Shown here: in pieces, positions 52,444 to 62,162 of the stretch | Numbering within the stretch: the first letter of the stretch is position 1 | Layout of the letters: each line of letters begins with the position of its first letter | DNA from: Pacificitalea sp040119125 | GTDB lineage: Bacteria > Pseudomonadota > Alphaproteobacteria > Rhodobacterales > Rhodobacteraceae | Length of the DNA: 64,000 nt | Direction: 5' to 3' | NCBI GenBank assembly: GCA_040119125.1 | Contig: JBEDTR010000004.1 | Coordinates: 1 to 64,000, forward strand | Notes under the pieces: model-generated | Told to the model about the DNA's origin: nothing | The model's database searches: none | Seen by the model: the letters and a program-made list of their open reading frames with translations, nothing else | Translations under genes and position numbers: made by a program

Positions 52444-54090
52444 ATGATGGCCGAGATCGAACGCGAATCCATGGATTACGACGTGGTGATCGTCGGGGCG
52501 GGGCCTGCCGGGCTTTCGGCTGCGATCCGTCTGAAGCAACTCGACCCCGCTCTGGAGGTGGTGGTGCTGGAAAAAGGCTCGGAAGTCGGCGCGCATATCC
52601 TGTCGGGCGCGGTGCTGGACCCCTGTGGGCTGGATGCGCTGATCCCCGATTGGCGGGAGAAGAACGCGCCTGTGACGGTGCCGGTGCGCGAGGACAATTT
52701 CTACATCCTGGGCGAGGCGGGCAAGGTGCGCGTGCCGAATTGGCCGATGCCGCCGCTGATGAAGAACCACGGCAATTACATCGTCTCGATGGGCAATGTC
52801 TGTCGCTGGATGGCTGAGCAGGCCGAAGCGCTGGGGGTCGAGGTGTTCCCCGGCATGTCGTGCTCCGAGCTGGTCTATGACGGCGACACGGTCACCGGCG
52901 TGGTCGCGGGCGAGTTTGGCCGTCAGGCCGATGGCACGCCGGGGCCGGGCTATGAGCCGGGCATGGTGCTGAACGGCAAATATGTGATGTTGGCCGAAGG
53001 CGTGCGCGGGTCGTTGTCCAAGGAGGTGATCGCAAAATACGATCTCGCCGCCGGGAAAGAGCCGCAGAAATACGGGCTCGGCATGAAGGAAATCTGGGAG
53101 ATCGACCCCGCCAAACACCGCGAGGGCACGGTCACGCATACGATGGGATGGCCGCTGGGCAGCAATGCGGGCGGCGGATCGTTCATCTATCACGCCGAGA
53201 ATAATCAGGTGTTCATCGGCTTCGTGGTGCATCTGAACTACGAAAACCCGCATCTCTATCCCTACATGGAATTCCAGCGGTTGAAGCATCACCCGGTGGT
53301 GGCGGAGCTGCTGGAGGGCGGCAAGCGCGTGGCCTATGGCGCGCGGGCGATTTCCGAGGGCGGCTGGCAGTCGATCCCCAAGGTGGTGTTCCCGGGCGGG
53401 GCGCTGTTGGGCTGTTCGGCGGGGCTGGTCAATGTGCCCCGCATCAAGGGCAATCATAACGCGATGCTGTCGGGCAAAGCCGCCGCCGAGGCCGCCCATG
53501 ACGCGATCAAGGCCGGACGCCAGCGCGATGAGCTGACCGAATATGAGGCCGATCTGCGCAGCGGCCCCATCGCGAAAGACTTGAAGAAAGTGCGCAACGT
53601 AAAGCCGCTTTGGTCGAAATACGGTCTGTCGGCGAGCCTGACGCTGGGCGGGTTCGACATGTGGACCAACACGCTGGGCTTTTCGGTGCTGGGCACGGTC
53701 GGCCATGGCAAGTCCGACGCCGCCGCCACGGGCAAGGCCGAGGATTTCAAGCGGATCGATTATCCCAGACCGGACGGCAAGCTTAGTTTCGACCGGCTGA
53801 CCAATGTCAGCTTTTCGATGACCAATCACGAGGAAAGCCAGCCCTGCCATCTGAAGCTGAAGGATCCCGAACTGCCCGTGCGCGTCAATCTGCCGGTCTA
53901 TGCCGGACCGTCGGCGCGCTACTGCCCGGCGGGGGTCTATGAGTTTGTAGGCGAGGGCGCGGAGACGAAGTTCCAGATCAATTTCCAGAACTGCGTGCAT
54001 TGCAAGACCTGTGATATCAAGGACCCTGAGCAAAACATCAAATGGACGGTGCCGCAGGGCGGTGATGGCCCGAACTACCCCAACATGTGA
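52444..54090 (+). CDS. Electron-transfer flavoprotein-ubiquinone oxidoreductase
   Basis: 548 residues. FAD site VVIVGAGPAGLSAAI at the N-terminus, conserved GWPLGSNAGGGSFIYH and the C-terminal [4Fe-4S] ligands in RYCPAGVYE and NCVHCKTCDIKDP are intact. It passes electrons from ETF, reduced by acyl-CoA and amino-acid dehydrogenases, to ubiquinone at the inner membrane. Start is ATG 52444 or 52447 (MAEIER). It is transcribed alone. Confidence 0.97.
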   Translation: MMAEIERESMDYDVVIVGAGPAGLSAAIRLKQLDPALEVVVLEKGSEVGAHILSGAVLDPCGLDALIPDWREKNAPVTVPVREDNFYILGEAGKVRVPNWPMPPLMKNHGNYIVSMGNVCRWMAEQAEALGVEVFPGMSCSELVYDGDTVTGVVAGEFGRQADGTPGPGYEPGMVLNGKYVMLAEGVRGSLSKEVIAKYDLAAGKEPQKYGLGMKEIWEIDPAKHREGTVTHTMGWPLGSNAGGGSFIYHAENNQVFIGFVVHLNYENPHLYPYMEFQRLKHHPVVAELLEGGKRVAYGARAISEGGWQSIPKVVFPGGALLGCSAGLVNVPRIKGNHNAMLSGKAAAEAAHDAIKAGRQRDELTEYEADLRSGPIAKDLKKVRNVKPLWSKYGLSASLTLGGFDMWTNTLGFSVLGTVGHGKSDAAATGKAEDFKRIDYPRPDGKLSFDRLTNVSFSMTNHEESQPCHLKLKDPELPVRVNLPVYAGPSARYCPAGVYEFVGEGAETKFQINFQNCVHCKTCDIKDPEQNIKWTVPQGGDGPNYPNM

Positions 54091-54242
54091 GCGGTCCTGC
54101 CCCGCGCATGGGCGTCGCGTAGTCACTTTGGTGTCAGAATCCGCCCTTCCGGTCAGGTGATCGGGAGGGCGTATTGTTTTGGCAACCCGGCAGGTCTACC
54201 GTCAGGCGGTGTAATCGAGCAGTCACAGAAAGGCAGCCGCCC

Positions 54243-56075
54243 ATGCCGCAGTCCCGCATCCTGTCCCGCCTTCGATCCTACCTGATCCCCGCGCTTGTCA
54301 TTGCGGCGACGACGCTGCCGCCCGGCGGTGCCGCTTGGGCCCAGTCGGGGGCCGTCGCGCAGACACGCAGCGATATGCAGGTCGATGCGGAGGTGCTGGC
54401 GCAGGCGCAGGCCGCCGCGCGCGCTGATGCGATGCTGTCGGGCACTGCCGGATTGGCTGGCGCCTATCTGGCCGCGCGCAATGCCAGCGGACATAACGAT
54501 TACGCCGCCGCCGCGCGCTATTACGGACAGGCGCTGGATCTGGACCCCGACAATCCGCTGCTGCTGGAAAGCGCGATCCTCGCCTATTCGGGCATGGGCA
54601 AGATCGAACGCGCGGTGCCGGCGGCCACGGACATCGTGGATCTGGGACTGGAAAGCCAGATCGCCAATATGGTGCTGCTCGCCGATGATCTGGGCGCCGG
54701 GCGTTTTCAGGAGGCGCTCGACGCGCTGCGCGGTGACCGCAGTGTCGGTCCGCTGGTGGACGGGCTGTCGCAGGCATGGCTGGAGGTCGTGCTAGGGGAT
54801 CTCGACGCCGCGATGGAGGCGTTCGACGCCAGCACGCGCAGCACCGGGCTCGACTCATTCGGGGCCTATCACAAGGGACTTGCGCAGGCGGTCGAGGGCA
54901 ATTTCGAAGAAGCCGATGCCATTCTATCGGGTGAGGCTGGCGCTACTCCGCCGCCGACCCGGCGCGGCGTCATTGCCCATGTGCAGGTGTTGAGCCAGCT
55001 GGACCGCAACGATGAGGCTATTGTCCTGATCGCGCAGAATTTCGGCCCGGATGTCGATCCCGGTCTGCGCCAGATGCTGACCAAGCTGAACGCGGGCGAA
55101 ACGCTGCCTTTCGACATGCTGCGCAGCGGTGAGGATGGTTTGGCGGAGGTGTTCTATTCCGTCGCCAGTGCCCTGCGTGGCGAAGCGTCCGACAGCTACA
55201 CCTTGCTCTATTCGCGGATGGCGGAATATCTGCGTGCCGATTTCACCGATGCCTATCTGCTGACCGGCGCGCTGCTGGATGCGCAGAACCGGCATGATCT
55301 GGCGATCAACGCCTATGCGCGCGTGTCGGCCACGGACCCGTCCTACCATATCGCAGAGATCGGCCGCGCCGAAGCGCTGCGCGCGGGCGGCGATGCGGAT
55401 GGAGCCATCGCGGTGCTGCGGCAACTGGCGCTGACCCGGCCTGAGCTGTCCTCGGTTCATATCACATTGGGCGATCTGCTACGGTCCGAGGAGCGCTACG
55501 CCGATGCGGTGACCAGCTACGATAAGGCGATCGACCTGCTGGATCAGCCGGAGCCGGGCCACTGGATCGTGTTCTACGCCCGCGGCATTGCCAATGAACG
55601 CACCGGCCATTGGCAACAGGCCGAGGCCGATTTGCGCCGCGCGCTGGAGTTGAACCCCGGCCAGCCACAGGTGCAGAACTACCTTGGCTATTCTTTCCTT
55701 GAGAAGGGCGACAATATCGAAGAGGCGATGGATCTGATCGAACAGGCTGTCGCTGCCCGGCCCGATGACGGCTACATCACCGACAGTCTGGGCTGGGGGC
55801 TGTATCTGCTGGGCGATTACCAGCAGTCGATCGGCCTGATGGAGCGCGCAGCCGAGTTGATGCCCGTCGATCCCATCGTAAATGACCATCTGGGCGATGT
55901 GCTCTGGGCTGTTGGCCGCCGGACGGAGGCGGAATTCCAATGGCATCGCGCGCTGTCCTTCGACCCCGAACCCGAAGACGCGACCCGCATCCGTCGCAAG
56001 CTGGAAGTGGGGCTCGATACCGTTCTGGCCGAGGAGGGCGAAGCGCCTCTGGACACTGCGCAGCGCGCCGACTGA
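54243..56075 (+). CDS. Secreted TPR-repeat protein
   Basis: 610 residues with a signal peptide (about 1-34, ending AAWAQ). About ten tetratricopeptide repeats follow, e.g. YAAAARYYGQALDLDPDNP and QAEADLRRALELNPGQPQVQNYLGYS. It is probably periplasmic or outer-membrane-associated and may act in envelope assembly or protein export, but the partner is unknown. The ATG 54243 follows AAAGGCAG; the earlier frame start lies in noncoding sequence. ispE follows after 10 nt. Confidence 0.87.
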   Translation: MPQSRILSRLRSYLIPALVIAATTLPPGGAAWAQSGAVAQTRSDMQVDAEVLAQAQAAARADAMLSGTAGLAGAYLAARNASGHNDYAAAARYYGQALDLDPDNPLLLESAILAYSGMGKIERAVPAATDIVDLGLESQIANMVLLADDLGAGRFQEALDALRGDRSVGPLVDGLSQAWLEVVLGDLDAAMEAFDASTRSTGLDSFGAYHKGLAQAVEGNFEEADAILSGEAGATPPPTRRGVIAHVQVLSQLDRNDEAIVLIAQNFGPDVDPGLRQMLTKLNAGETLPFDMLRSGEDGLAEVFYSVASALRGEASDSYTLLYSRMAEYLRADFTDAYLLTGALLDAQNRHDLAINAYARVSATDPSYHIAEIGRAEALRAGGDADGAIAVLRQLALTRPELSSVHITLGDLLRSEERYADAVTSYDKAIDLLDQPEPGHWIVFYARGIANERTGHWQQAEADLRRALELNPGQPQVQNYLGYSFLEKGDNIEEAMDLIEQAVAARPDDGYITDSLGWGLYLLGDYQQSIGLMERAAELMPVDPIVNDHLGDVLWAVGRRTEAEFQWHRALSFDPEPEDATRIRRKLEVGLDTVLAEEGEAPLDTAQRAD

Positions 56076-56085
56076 GTTTCGCGCG

Positions 56086-56931
56086 ATGACTGCAATCACG
56101 ACCGGGTTTGCCCCGGCGAAGATCAATCTGGCGCTGCATGTCACGGGGCGGCGTGCGGACGGGTATCATCTGCTCGACAGTTTGGTGGTGTTCGGCGCGG
56201 CAGGCGACCGGTTGGATATGCGCGCGGCACCGGGGCTGAGCCTAAGCATTGAGGGGCCGTTCGTGGAGCGTATCCCGGCAGGTGACGACAACCTCGTGCT
56301 GCGCGCGATGGAGTTGATGCGCCGGGAGGCAGGCGTGACGGAGCAGGGCGCAGATGTGACGCTGACGAAACTGCTGCCGCCCGGCTCCGGTATTGGCGGC
56401 GGTTCAAGCGATGCCGCCGCCGCGCTGCGTGGGCTTGCGGCGCTCTGGGGTGTGACGCTGCCTGCGGCGGAGGCTGTGCTGACATTAGGTGCCGATCTGC
56501 CGGTCTGCATGACCCCCCGCGCGCAGCGGATGCGCGGCGTGGGGGAGCGGCTCGATCCTGTCGATGGTCTGCCCGATCTGCCGCTGCTGCTGGTCAATCC
56601 CGGCGTGCCGGTGGCCACGCCTGCGGTGTTTTCGGCGCTGACTGAGCGGGACGGCCCCGCCATGGAGCCCATGCCCGCAGCGCCTGATCTGCGGCAGTTC
56701 GTGGAGTGGCTCGCCCGACAGCGCAACGACCTGCAACCGCCCGCCATGACCCTGCTGCCCGACATCGGCACCGTTCTGGAACGATTGGAGGCCAGCGATT
56801 GCCTGCTGGCGCGCATGTCAGGTTCTGGCGCGACCTGTTTCGCGATTTATCCTGACATAGACGCCCGCGACGAAGCCGCAGCGCATATCCGCGCCGAGGC
56901 CCCGTCAGAGTGGTGGGTGGCAGAGGCGTAG
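56086..56931 (+). CDS. ispE: 4-diphosphocytidyl-2-C-methyl-D-erythritol kinase
   Basis: 281 residues. APAKINLALHVTGRRADGYHLL at the N-terminus, the GHMP kinase Gly-rich loop PPGSGIGGGSSDAAA and the later MSGSGATCF are signatures. It phosphorylates CDP-ME in the MEP isoprenoid pathway. The ATG at 56086 is close behind the TPR gene, so both may be co-transcribed. Convergent with carbonic anhydrase. Confidence 0.96.
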   Translation: MTAITTGFAPAKINLALHVTGRRADGYHLLDSLVVFGAAGDRLDMRAAPGLSLSIEGPFVERIPAGDDNLVLRAMELMRREAGVTEQGADVTLTKLLPPGSGIGGGSSDAAAALRGLAALWGVTLPAAEAVLTLGADLPVCMTPRAQRMRGVGERLDPVDGLPDLPLLLVNPGVPVATPAVFSALTERDGPAMEPMPAAPDLRQFVEWLARQRNDLQPPAMTLLPDIGTVLERLEASDCLLARMSGSGATCFAIYPDIDARDEAAAHIRAEAPSEWWVAEA

Positions 56932-56934
56932 GGC

Positions 56935-57585
56935 TCAGACCGGGTAGAACTTGTCCAGCTCGCCGTCGTAGCTTTCCAAACGGCCCTCGCCGATATCGAA
57001 CCACATGCCGTGCAGGGTCAGGGTTTCGTCGGCCATTGCTTTCTCGACGAAGGGAAATTTCGCGAGGTTGTCCAGCGACACGATCACCGATTGCTGTTCC
57101 AACGCCGTGAGGCGCGTCGTGCGGTCGTCGATCTCCGACACGCGCTCATAACCCGGACGCAAGATATCAAGCCAGCGCCCGATGAAGCTGGTCTTTTCCT
57201 CAAATTCCGGAGCATCGCCCGCGCACATGTCGTGGCAGCCCTTCACTCCGCCACAATCGGAATGGGCCACGATGATGATATGCGCAACTTTCAAGAAATT
57301 GACTGCGTATTCAATCGCAGCCGAGGTGCCGTGCTTTTCGCCATCGGGCTCGAACGGTGGAATCAAGTTCGCGATGTTGCGGTGCAGGAAAATGTCGCCG
57401 GTGGTCGCGCCCAGCACGGCCGGAATGTCGACGCGGCTGTCGCAGCAGGCAATCACCATGAAACGCGGGCGCTGGCCATCCTCGGCCAGACGGCGGTGCC
57501 AGCTTTTGTTTTCCGCATAGGTCGTGGCGCGCCAGCCATGATAGCGGTTCACCAGATAGGAGGGCAGAGGTTTGGCATTGGTCAT
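56935..57585 (-). CDS. Beta-class carbonic anhydrase
   Basis: 216 residues. Zinc and catalytic motifs CCDSRVD (about 47-53) and HSDCGGVKG (about 107-115) are intact. It interconverts CO2 and bicarbonate, supplying carboxylases and pH balance. The opposite-strand Hpt gene starts 173 nt upstream, so the gap contains divergent promoters. Confidence 0.95.
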   Translation of the reverse strand: MTNAKPLPSYLVNRYHGWRATTYAENKSWHRRLAEDGQRPRFMVIACCDSRVDIPAVLGATTGDIFLHRNIANLIPPFEPDGEKHGTSAAIEYAVNFLKVAHIIIVAHSDCGGVKGCHDMCAGDAPEFEEKTSFIGRWLDILRPGYERVSEIDDRTTRLTALEQQSVIVSLDNLAKFPFVEKAMADETLTLHGMWFDIGEGRLESYDGELDKFYPV

Positions 57586-57757
57586 GGAGCGGCTCCTGTC
57601 ATCTGCATCCGGGTCCGCGACGGAGCGTCACGGTGTTGTTCTGCGACAGATTTATCCGAAATTGGCCGGAAAGCCAGCCACCGAAACTTACGCTTTGTTT
57701 AGGCTTCGGCGTCACGGTGCATCTACCGTGGGGGCGGTGATAGCGTAGTGGTGACGA

Positions 57758-58135
57758 ATGAACGTAGCGATGATGACATTGGACGAGCCGGTTGCGCTCG
57801 ACCCTGATCGACTGGGCGTGCTTTACGCCCAGCTTGGAAATGACGGCGCGGTGGAGGTGATGTGCCGCGCGATGGATGCGCTGGCCGGACGGCTTGCCGA
57901 TCTGGACGGGCTGGAGGCGCTTGGTGATCTGCGCGCCATTGCCAAGCTGTCGCACAGCCTGATCGGCATCGCGGATCAGATCGGCATGGCTGCGGTGGCG
58001 CGGGTGGCGGGCGACGTTGCGACCTGTGCCCGACGTGGCGATGCGGTGGCGCTTGCGGCGACCTTGTCCCGCCTGCGGCGTCAGGCGGACAGAGCGCTGA
58101 GCGCCTTGTGGCAGGATGTGCCGCTTGATGCCTGA
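57758..58135 (+). CDS. Orphan Hpt-like phosphotransfer protein
   Basis: 125 residues, all-helical in appearance. The KLSHSLIGIADQIGM block (His about 66) resembles the histidine-containing phosphotransfer motif (H-x-L-x-G). No kinase or response regulator lies nearby, so it probably links separately encoded two-component proteins. It could also be a degenerate member without phosphotransfer function. It is divergent from the carbonic anhydrase gene. Confidence 0.7.
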   Translation: MNVAMMTLDEPVALDPDRLGVLYAQLGNDGAVEVMCRAMDALAGRLADLDGLEALGDLRAIAKLSHSLIGIADQIGMAAVARVAGDVATCARRGDAVALAATLSRLRRQADRALSALWQDVPLDA

Positions 58136-58340
58136 TCGATGGGGGCGGTGACGGGCGATCGTGCTACGCGCCGTGCCCGGTCATCGCAGGCGGGCCCGTT
58201 TCGGGGTGTCGTGTTGGGTAACAAGCGTGGTCGCGCGCGGCGGCAGGTGGACCCCTTGCAGGTGCCTGCCGGTGCGATAGGGTCTGGCGCGACCGGGTGG
58301 CCCCGTGCCGCCCTGAACCTGACCCGGCCGGAGCCTGCCC

Positions 58341-59735
58341 ATGCCCCTGACATTTGCGACCGCGGATGATGCGACGATCCCGCTGCACCTGCTCACCCCC
58401 GAGGATCTGGAGGGCTGGTGCGCAAGCCAACCGACCAGCGTCGGTGATTGGGTCGCACGCCACGGCTTTGCCGCCGGTGCCGGGGAGGCGTTGCTGTGCC
58501 CCGCCTCCGATGGCCCCGTCGCGATCGCCGGTTGGGGCAGTCCCGCGCAGCGCATGCGGGGACGCTTCCATCTGGCGCGTGCGGCGCAGTCGCTGCCTGC
58601 GGGCAGTTACGCGCTGCAACCCGGCGCGGTCATCGACGCGCTCGCGCCCGAGCAACTGTCGGCGGAGGCGCTGGGCTGGCTTTTGGGCGGCTACGGGTTT
58701 GACCGCTACCGCGCGCAGACCGTGCCACAGGCGCAGCTGGTCGCACCTGCCGGCATCGATGCGGCGCGGGTTGAGGCGATTGCGGCGGGCGAGGCGCTGA
58801 CCCGCGATCTGATCAACACCCCGGCCGCGGATATGGGCCCCGAGGCGCTGGAAGCCGCCACGCGGGATCTGGCCACCGAGTTTGGGGCGCAGATCGACAC
58901 GATCGTCGGGCCGGACCTGCTATCCCAGAATTTCCCGATGATCCACGCGGTGGGCCGCGCCGCGGCGCAGGCGCCACGGCTGCTGGATCTGCGTTGGGGC
59001 ACGGCGGGGCCGAAGCTGACGCTGGTGGGCAAAGGCGTGTGTTTCGATACTGGCGGCTTGAACCTCAAATCGGGCGCCTCGATGGGCCTGATGAAAAAGG
59101 ACATGGGCGGCGCCGCGGCAGTGCTGGGGCTGGCGCGGATGATCATGGCGCTTGAGCTGCCGTTGCAATTGCGGGTGCTGGTGCCCGCGGTTGAAAATTC
59201 GGTCTCCGCCGACAGCTTCCGCCCGCAGGATATCCTGACCTCACGCAAGGGGCTGACGGTCGAGATCAACAATACCGATGCCGAAGGCCGGTTGGTGCTG
59301 GCCGATGCGCTGGCGTTGGCAGACGAAGACCAGCCCGATTTGCTGATCTCCATGGCGACGCTGACCGGGGCGGCGCGGGTCGCTGTAGGGCCGGACCTGT
59401 CGCCTTATTTTACGGGGGATGAAATGCTTGCCGCAGCGCTGGAAGGCGGCGCAGTCGCAGCCGCCGATCCGGTCTGGCGCATGCCGTTCCATGACCCCTA
59501 TGAGACGATGATCGAGCCGGGGATCGCGGATCTGGACAATGCGCCCAAGGGTGGCTTTGCAGGCGCCATCGCAGCTGCGCTGTTCCTGCGCCGCTTTGTC
59601 ACCGACAGCCCCAGCTATACGCATTTCGACATATACGGTTGGAACCCCACCGCCGCGCCGGGGCGGACCAAGGGTGGCGCGGGCATGGCCACCCGCGCGC
59701 TGCTGGAGGCGCTGCCCCAGGTGTTGTCGCTGTGA
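58341..59735 (+). CDS. Leucyl aminopeptidase (M17 family)
   Basis: 464 residues. The metal-binding core LVGKGVCFDTGGLNLK and NTDAEGRLVLADAL, with the KDMGGAA block, match the M17 catalytic domain; the N-terminal domain is shorter and divergent compared with PepA. It removes N-terminal residues from peptides. It shares a 4-nt stop/start overlap with the next gene. Confidence 0.92.
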   Translation: MPLTFATADDATIPLHLLTPEDLEGWCASQPTSVGDWVARHGFAAGAGEALLCPASDGPVAIAGWGSPAQRMRGRFHLARAAQSLPAGSYALQPGAVIDALAPEQLSAEALGWLLGGYGFDRYRAQTVPQAQLVAPAGIDAARVEAIAAGEALTRDLINTPAADMGPEALEAATRDLATEFGAQIDTIVGPDLLSQNFPMIHAVGRAAAQAPRLLDLRWGTAGPKLTLVGKGVCFDTGGLNLKSGASMGLMKKDMGGAAAVLGLARMIMALELPLQLRVLVPAVENSVSADSFRPQDILTSRKGLTVEINNTDAEGRLVLADALALADEDQPDLLISMATLTGAARVAVGPDLSPYFTGDEMLAAALEGGAVAAADPVWRMPFHDPYETMIEPGIADLDNAPKGGFAGAIAAALFLRRFVTDSPSYTHFDIYGWNPTAAPGRTKGGAGMATRALLEALPQVLSL

Positions 59736-60577
59736 GTGCGCCCGCCATCCCCACCGACCGCCGCCTGCTGCCCGCAAATGGTCGCGTCGCGGCCACATTG
59801 CTCGACGGGCATGTCACCTCCGACAGTTTTGTCGAGGGCACGCCCGCGCGCGTGGCCCAGCCCGTGCTTGACCTCTGTGCAGCGCCGGAGGGTCCGCGCG
59901 CGCGGCAGATGCTGCGGGGCGAGGCGGTGACGGTGTATGAAACCCGCGAAGGCTGGTGTTTCGTGCAGCGCGAATGCGACGGCTACGTCGGCTATGTGCC
60001 GCAGGGCGCGCTTGGCACGGGCGAGCCGCCGACGCATCGGATCGCAACGCCGGCCACGCATCTTTACCCCGCGCCGGACATGAAGCGCCGCGAACTCGCA
60101 TGGTTGTCCTTTGGCAGTCAGCTGCGTGTGGTGTCGGCATCGGGGGATTTCTACGAACTCGATGACGGCAGTTTTGTGCCGCGCCCGCATCTGCGCCCGA
60201 TCAATCGCCCGTTCCGTGATCCTGTCACGGTGGCACAGCTGCATTTCGGCGTGCCCTACCTGTGGGGCGGCAATTCCGCTGCGGGGATCGATTGTTCGGG
60301 GCTGGTCCAAGCGGCGCTGCTGGCATCAGGTCTGGAGTGTCCCGGTGACAGCGATCAGCAAGCCGAGACACTCGGCGCGCTTTTGGCCGATGACGCGCCG
60401 CTGCGCCGGGGGGATCTGCTGTTCTGGAAAGGACATGTGGCCATAGCGGTGGACAGCGACATTCTGATCCATGCCAACGCGCATCACATGGGCGTCGCGT
60501 ATGAGCCGGTGTCAGAAGCGGTGGAGCGGATCGCCGCTGCGGGTGAGGGGCCGGTCACCGCACGCAGGCGGCTGTGA
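59732..60577 (+). CDS. NlpC/P60 peptidoglycan hydrolase with SH3-like domains
   Basis: 281 residues. Two N-terminal SH3-like regions (about 20-150) precede the NlpC/P60 domain, with catalytic Cys in GIDCSGLVQAAL and His in GHVAIAVD and NAHHMG. No signal peptide is visible, so it may act on recycled peptide or be exported otherwise. GTG start overlaps the aminopeptidase stop, a coupling common for cytoplasmic murein-peptide recycling (inference). Confidence 0.9.
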   Translation: MSAPAIPTDRRLLPANGRVAATLLDGHVTSDSFVEGTPARVAQPVLDLCAAPEGPRARQMLRGEAVTVYETREGWCFVQRECDGYVGYVPQGALGTGEPPTHRIATPATHLYPAPDMKRRELAWLSFGSQLRVVSASGDFYELDDGSFVPRPHLRPINRPFRDPVTVAQLHFGVPYLWGGNSAAGIDCSGLVQAALLASGLECPGDSDQQAETLGALLADDAPLRRGDLLFWKGHVAIAVDSDILIHANAHHMGVAYEPVSEAVERIAAAGEGPVTARRRL

Positions 60578-60668
60578 TTGCAGCGATCTGCGCAAAACAG
60601 GCGTGTTGCGCCGGGGCAGGCCGGGCCTCTGGCGAAAGCATTGGGGGCAAGACGACGCCCGCGCGGCG

Positions 60669-61013
60669 CTATTCGACGACGCGGATCAGCTTGCGCTCCA
60701 GCACGCGCAGCACGGATTTAAGGTCATGGCCGCGCTTCAGGATCTGCCCGTCCATGCCGATCACCGCATACATCCCCTGTTTCAGCCGCAGCCGGGGGCG
60801 TTTTTCAATCCGGTAGAGCGGCTGTTCGGCGGTGCGACGAAAGATCGAGAAGACAGCCACTTCTCTCAGGCTGGAGATCCCGTAATCCCGCCACTCCCCC
60901 GCCGCGACCATGCGCCCATATAGCCCGAGGATCAGACCCAGTTCGGTGCGATGGAACGCCACCTGTTCGGGCGGGCGCTGGCCGGAGGAGGGAGAGGGCG
61001 GTTGCAGATTCAT
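60669..61013 (-). CDS. DUF2794 protein
   Basis: 114 residues. A basic N-terminus and the EVAVFSIFRRTAEQPLYRIEKRP and MDGQILKRGHDLKSVLRVL segments match this alphaproteobacterial family. Function unknown. ATG 61013 gives MNLQPPS; longer frames are spurious. It follows the acyl-CoA-thioesterase-like gene on the same strand. Confidence 0.88.
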   Translation of the reverse strand: MNLQPPSPSSGQRPPEQVAFHRTELGLILGLYGRMVAAGEWRDYGISSLREVAVFSIFRRTAEQPLYRIEKRPRLRLKQGMYAVIGMDGQILKRGHDLKSVLRVLERKLIRVVE

Positions 61014-61059
61014 TCCTGACAATCTGCGCCTGACATCAGGGCAAATCAAGGGCCGTGGG

Positions 61060-61623
61060 TCAGGTTGGGGGCAACGCGCCGGGGTCTTCGGGGGGCCAAG
61101 GGCGCTCCGCTTCGGCGGCGATCCATGCATGGACCCAAGCGGGAAGCTCGGGGAACGGGGCGTCGGGGCCCAGAGACTCCTGTAGCGCGGCGCGCAATTC
61201 GTGGGTGGGTAACATACCGCCGCCCCGAAGCACCGCGCCGCGATAAAGACCCTGTCCCAGACAGGTGCCGTCCTTCCACATCGACTGGCTGAGATAGATG
61301 AAACGGTCGTCCATCCCGATCAGCCGCGACCGCATTTCAAAGCGCATGAACATCGTGATCCGCTTGCGGTAGCGCATCGAGACGCCCGCCACGGTCAGGC
61401 CCCAGCGTTTCTGGCGCATCATCCCGACCAAGCCGATGCGCGTGATCAACGGGATGCGGCCCAGATCGTAGAGTGTCAGCGTGCGCCCGTTGTTAAGCTC
61501 CATCCACGGGTCGATGTCCCATGGCATGCAATAGTGGTGTGACACATGGGTGCCGTTAAGCGGCAGCTTCGGCATCTGGCGGGCGCGCAGGGCGTGCCAA
61601 GCAAGGCGGATCAGAGGATACAT
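61060..61623 (-). CDS. Acyl-CoA thioesterase-like (4HBT) protein
   Basis: 187 residues. The THVSHHYCMPWDIDPWMELNNGRTLTLYDLGRI block carries the Asp/Asn and helix of the hot-dog 4-hydroxybenzoyl-CoA thioesterase family (THEM6-like). It may hydrolyse acyl-CoA or acyl carriers. ATG at 61623 gives MYPLIRLAW. Substrate unknown; transcribed ahead of DUF2794. Confidence 0.8.
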   Translation of the reverse strand: MYPLIRLAWHALRARQMPKLPLNGTHVSHHYCMPWDIDPWMELNNGRTLTLYDLGRIPLITRIGLVGMMRQKRWGLTVAGVSMRYRKRITMFMRFEMRSRLIGMDDRFIYLSQSMWKDGTCLGQGLYRGAVLRGGGMLPTHELRAALQESLGPDAPFPELPAWVHAWIAAEAERPWPPEDPGALPPT

Positions 61624-61804
61624 CGGCAGGGTCCTTTTGCTCCGCAATTCGGCAGGTTCGCAGGCGGGCCGCAACCCCGGACGCTGCGGCAGAGCGGCGC
61701 GGCCCATTGCGACGGGCCCATCGCGCCCGGCGGCAGTTGCGCCCGAAGGACCGAGCGCTTACCTGTCGTGCGGACCCGACCTAGCGAAAGACGAGACCCA
61801 TTCG

Positions 61805-62089
61805 ATGATCATGATCTACCAACTGCTGATGCTGCTGCTCAACGTGGCGTTTTTCATCATGCTGGCGCATGTGATCATGAGCTGGCTGCTGAATTTCAAC
61901 GTGCTGAACTACCGTCAGCCAGTTGTCATGTCGATCTGGGACGGGCTGAACAAGCTGCTGGAGCCGGTCTATCGCCCGATCCGTCGCATCCTGCCCGATA
62001 CCGGGCCGCTGGATCTGGCGCCGCTGATCGCCTTTCTGATCGTGATCGCGCTGCGCGACATCATCCTGCCGGGCATCTTTTTCCGCTGA
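61805..62089 (+). CDS. YggT-family membrane protein
   Basis: 94 residues with two transmembrane helices and the intervening NKLLEPVYRPIRRILPDTGPLDLAPLIAF motif of YggT. YggT proteins are small inner-membrane proteins implicated in osmotic stress or cell-shape control. The ATG at 61805 is chosen; 61811 is an alternative. It is 73 nt ahead of recQ. Confidence 0.9.
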   Translation: MIMIYQLLMLLLNVAFFIMLAHVIMSWLLNFNVLNYRQPVVMSIWDGLNKLLEPVYRPIRRILPDTGPLDLAPLIAFLIVIALRDIILPGIFFR

Positions 62090-62162
62090 GCGGGCGGCTG
62101 TTGTTCCCCGGCGGGGGCTGTGGGAGATTGCAGCCTGATTTCGTAACCGAGGCACCTCATCC

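Noticed and set aside
52192..54126. Long minus-strand open frame of over 600 codons
   Set aside because: It is antisense to the well-supported ETF-QO gene and results from G/C-rich third codon positions; translation shows no family pattern.
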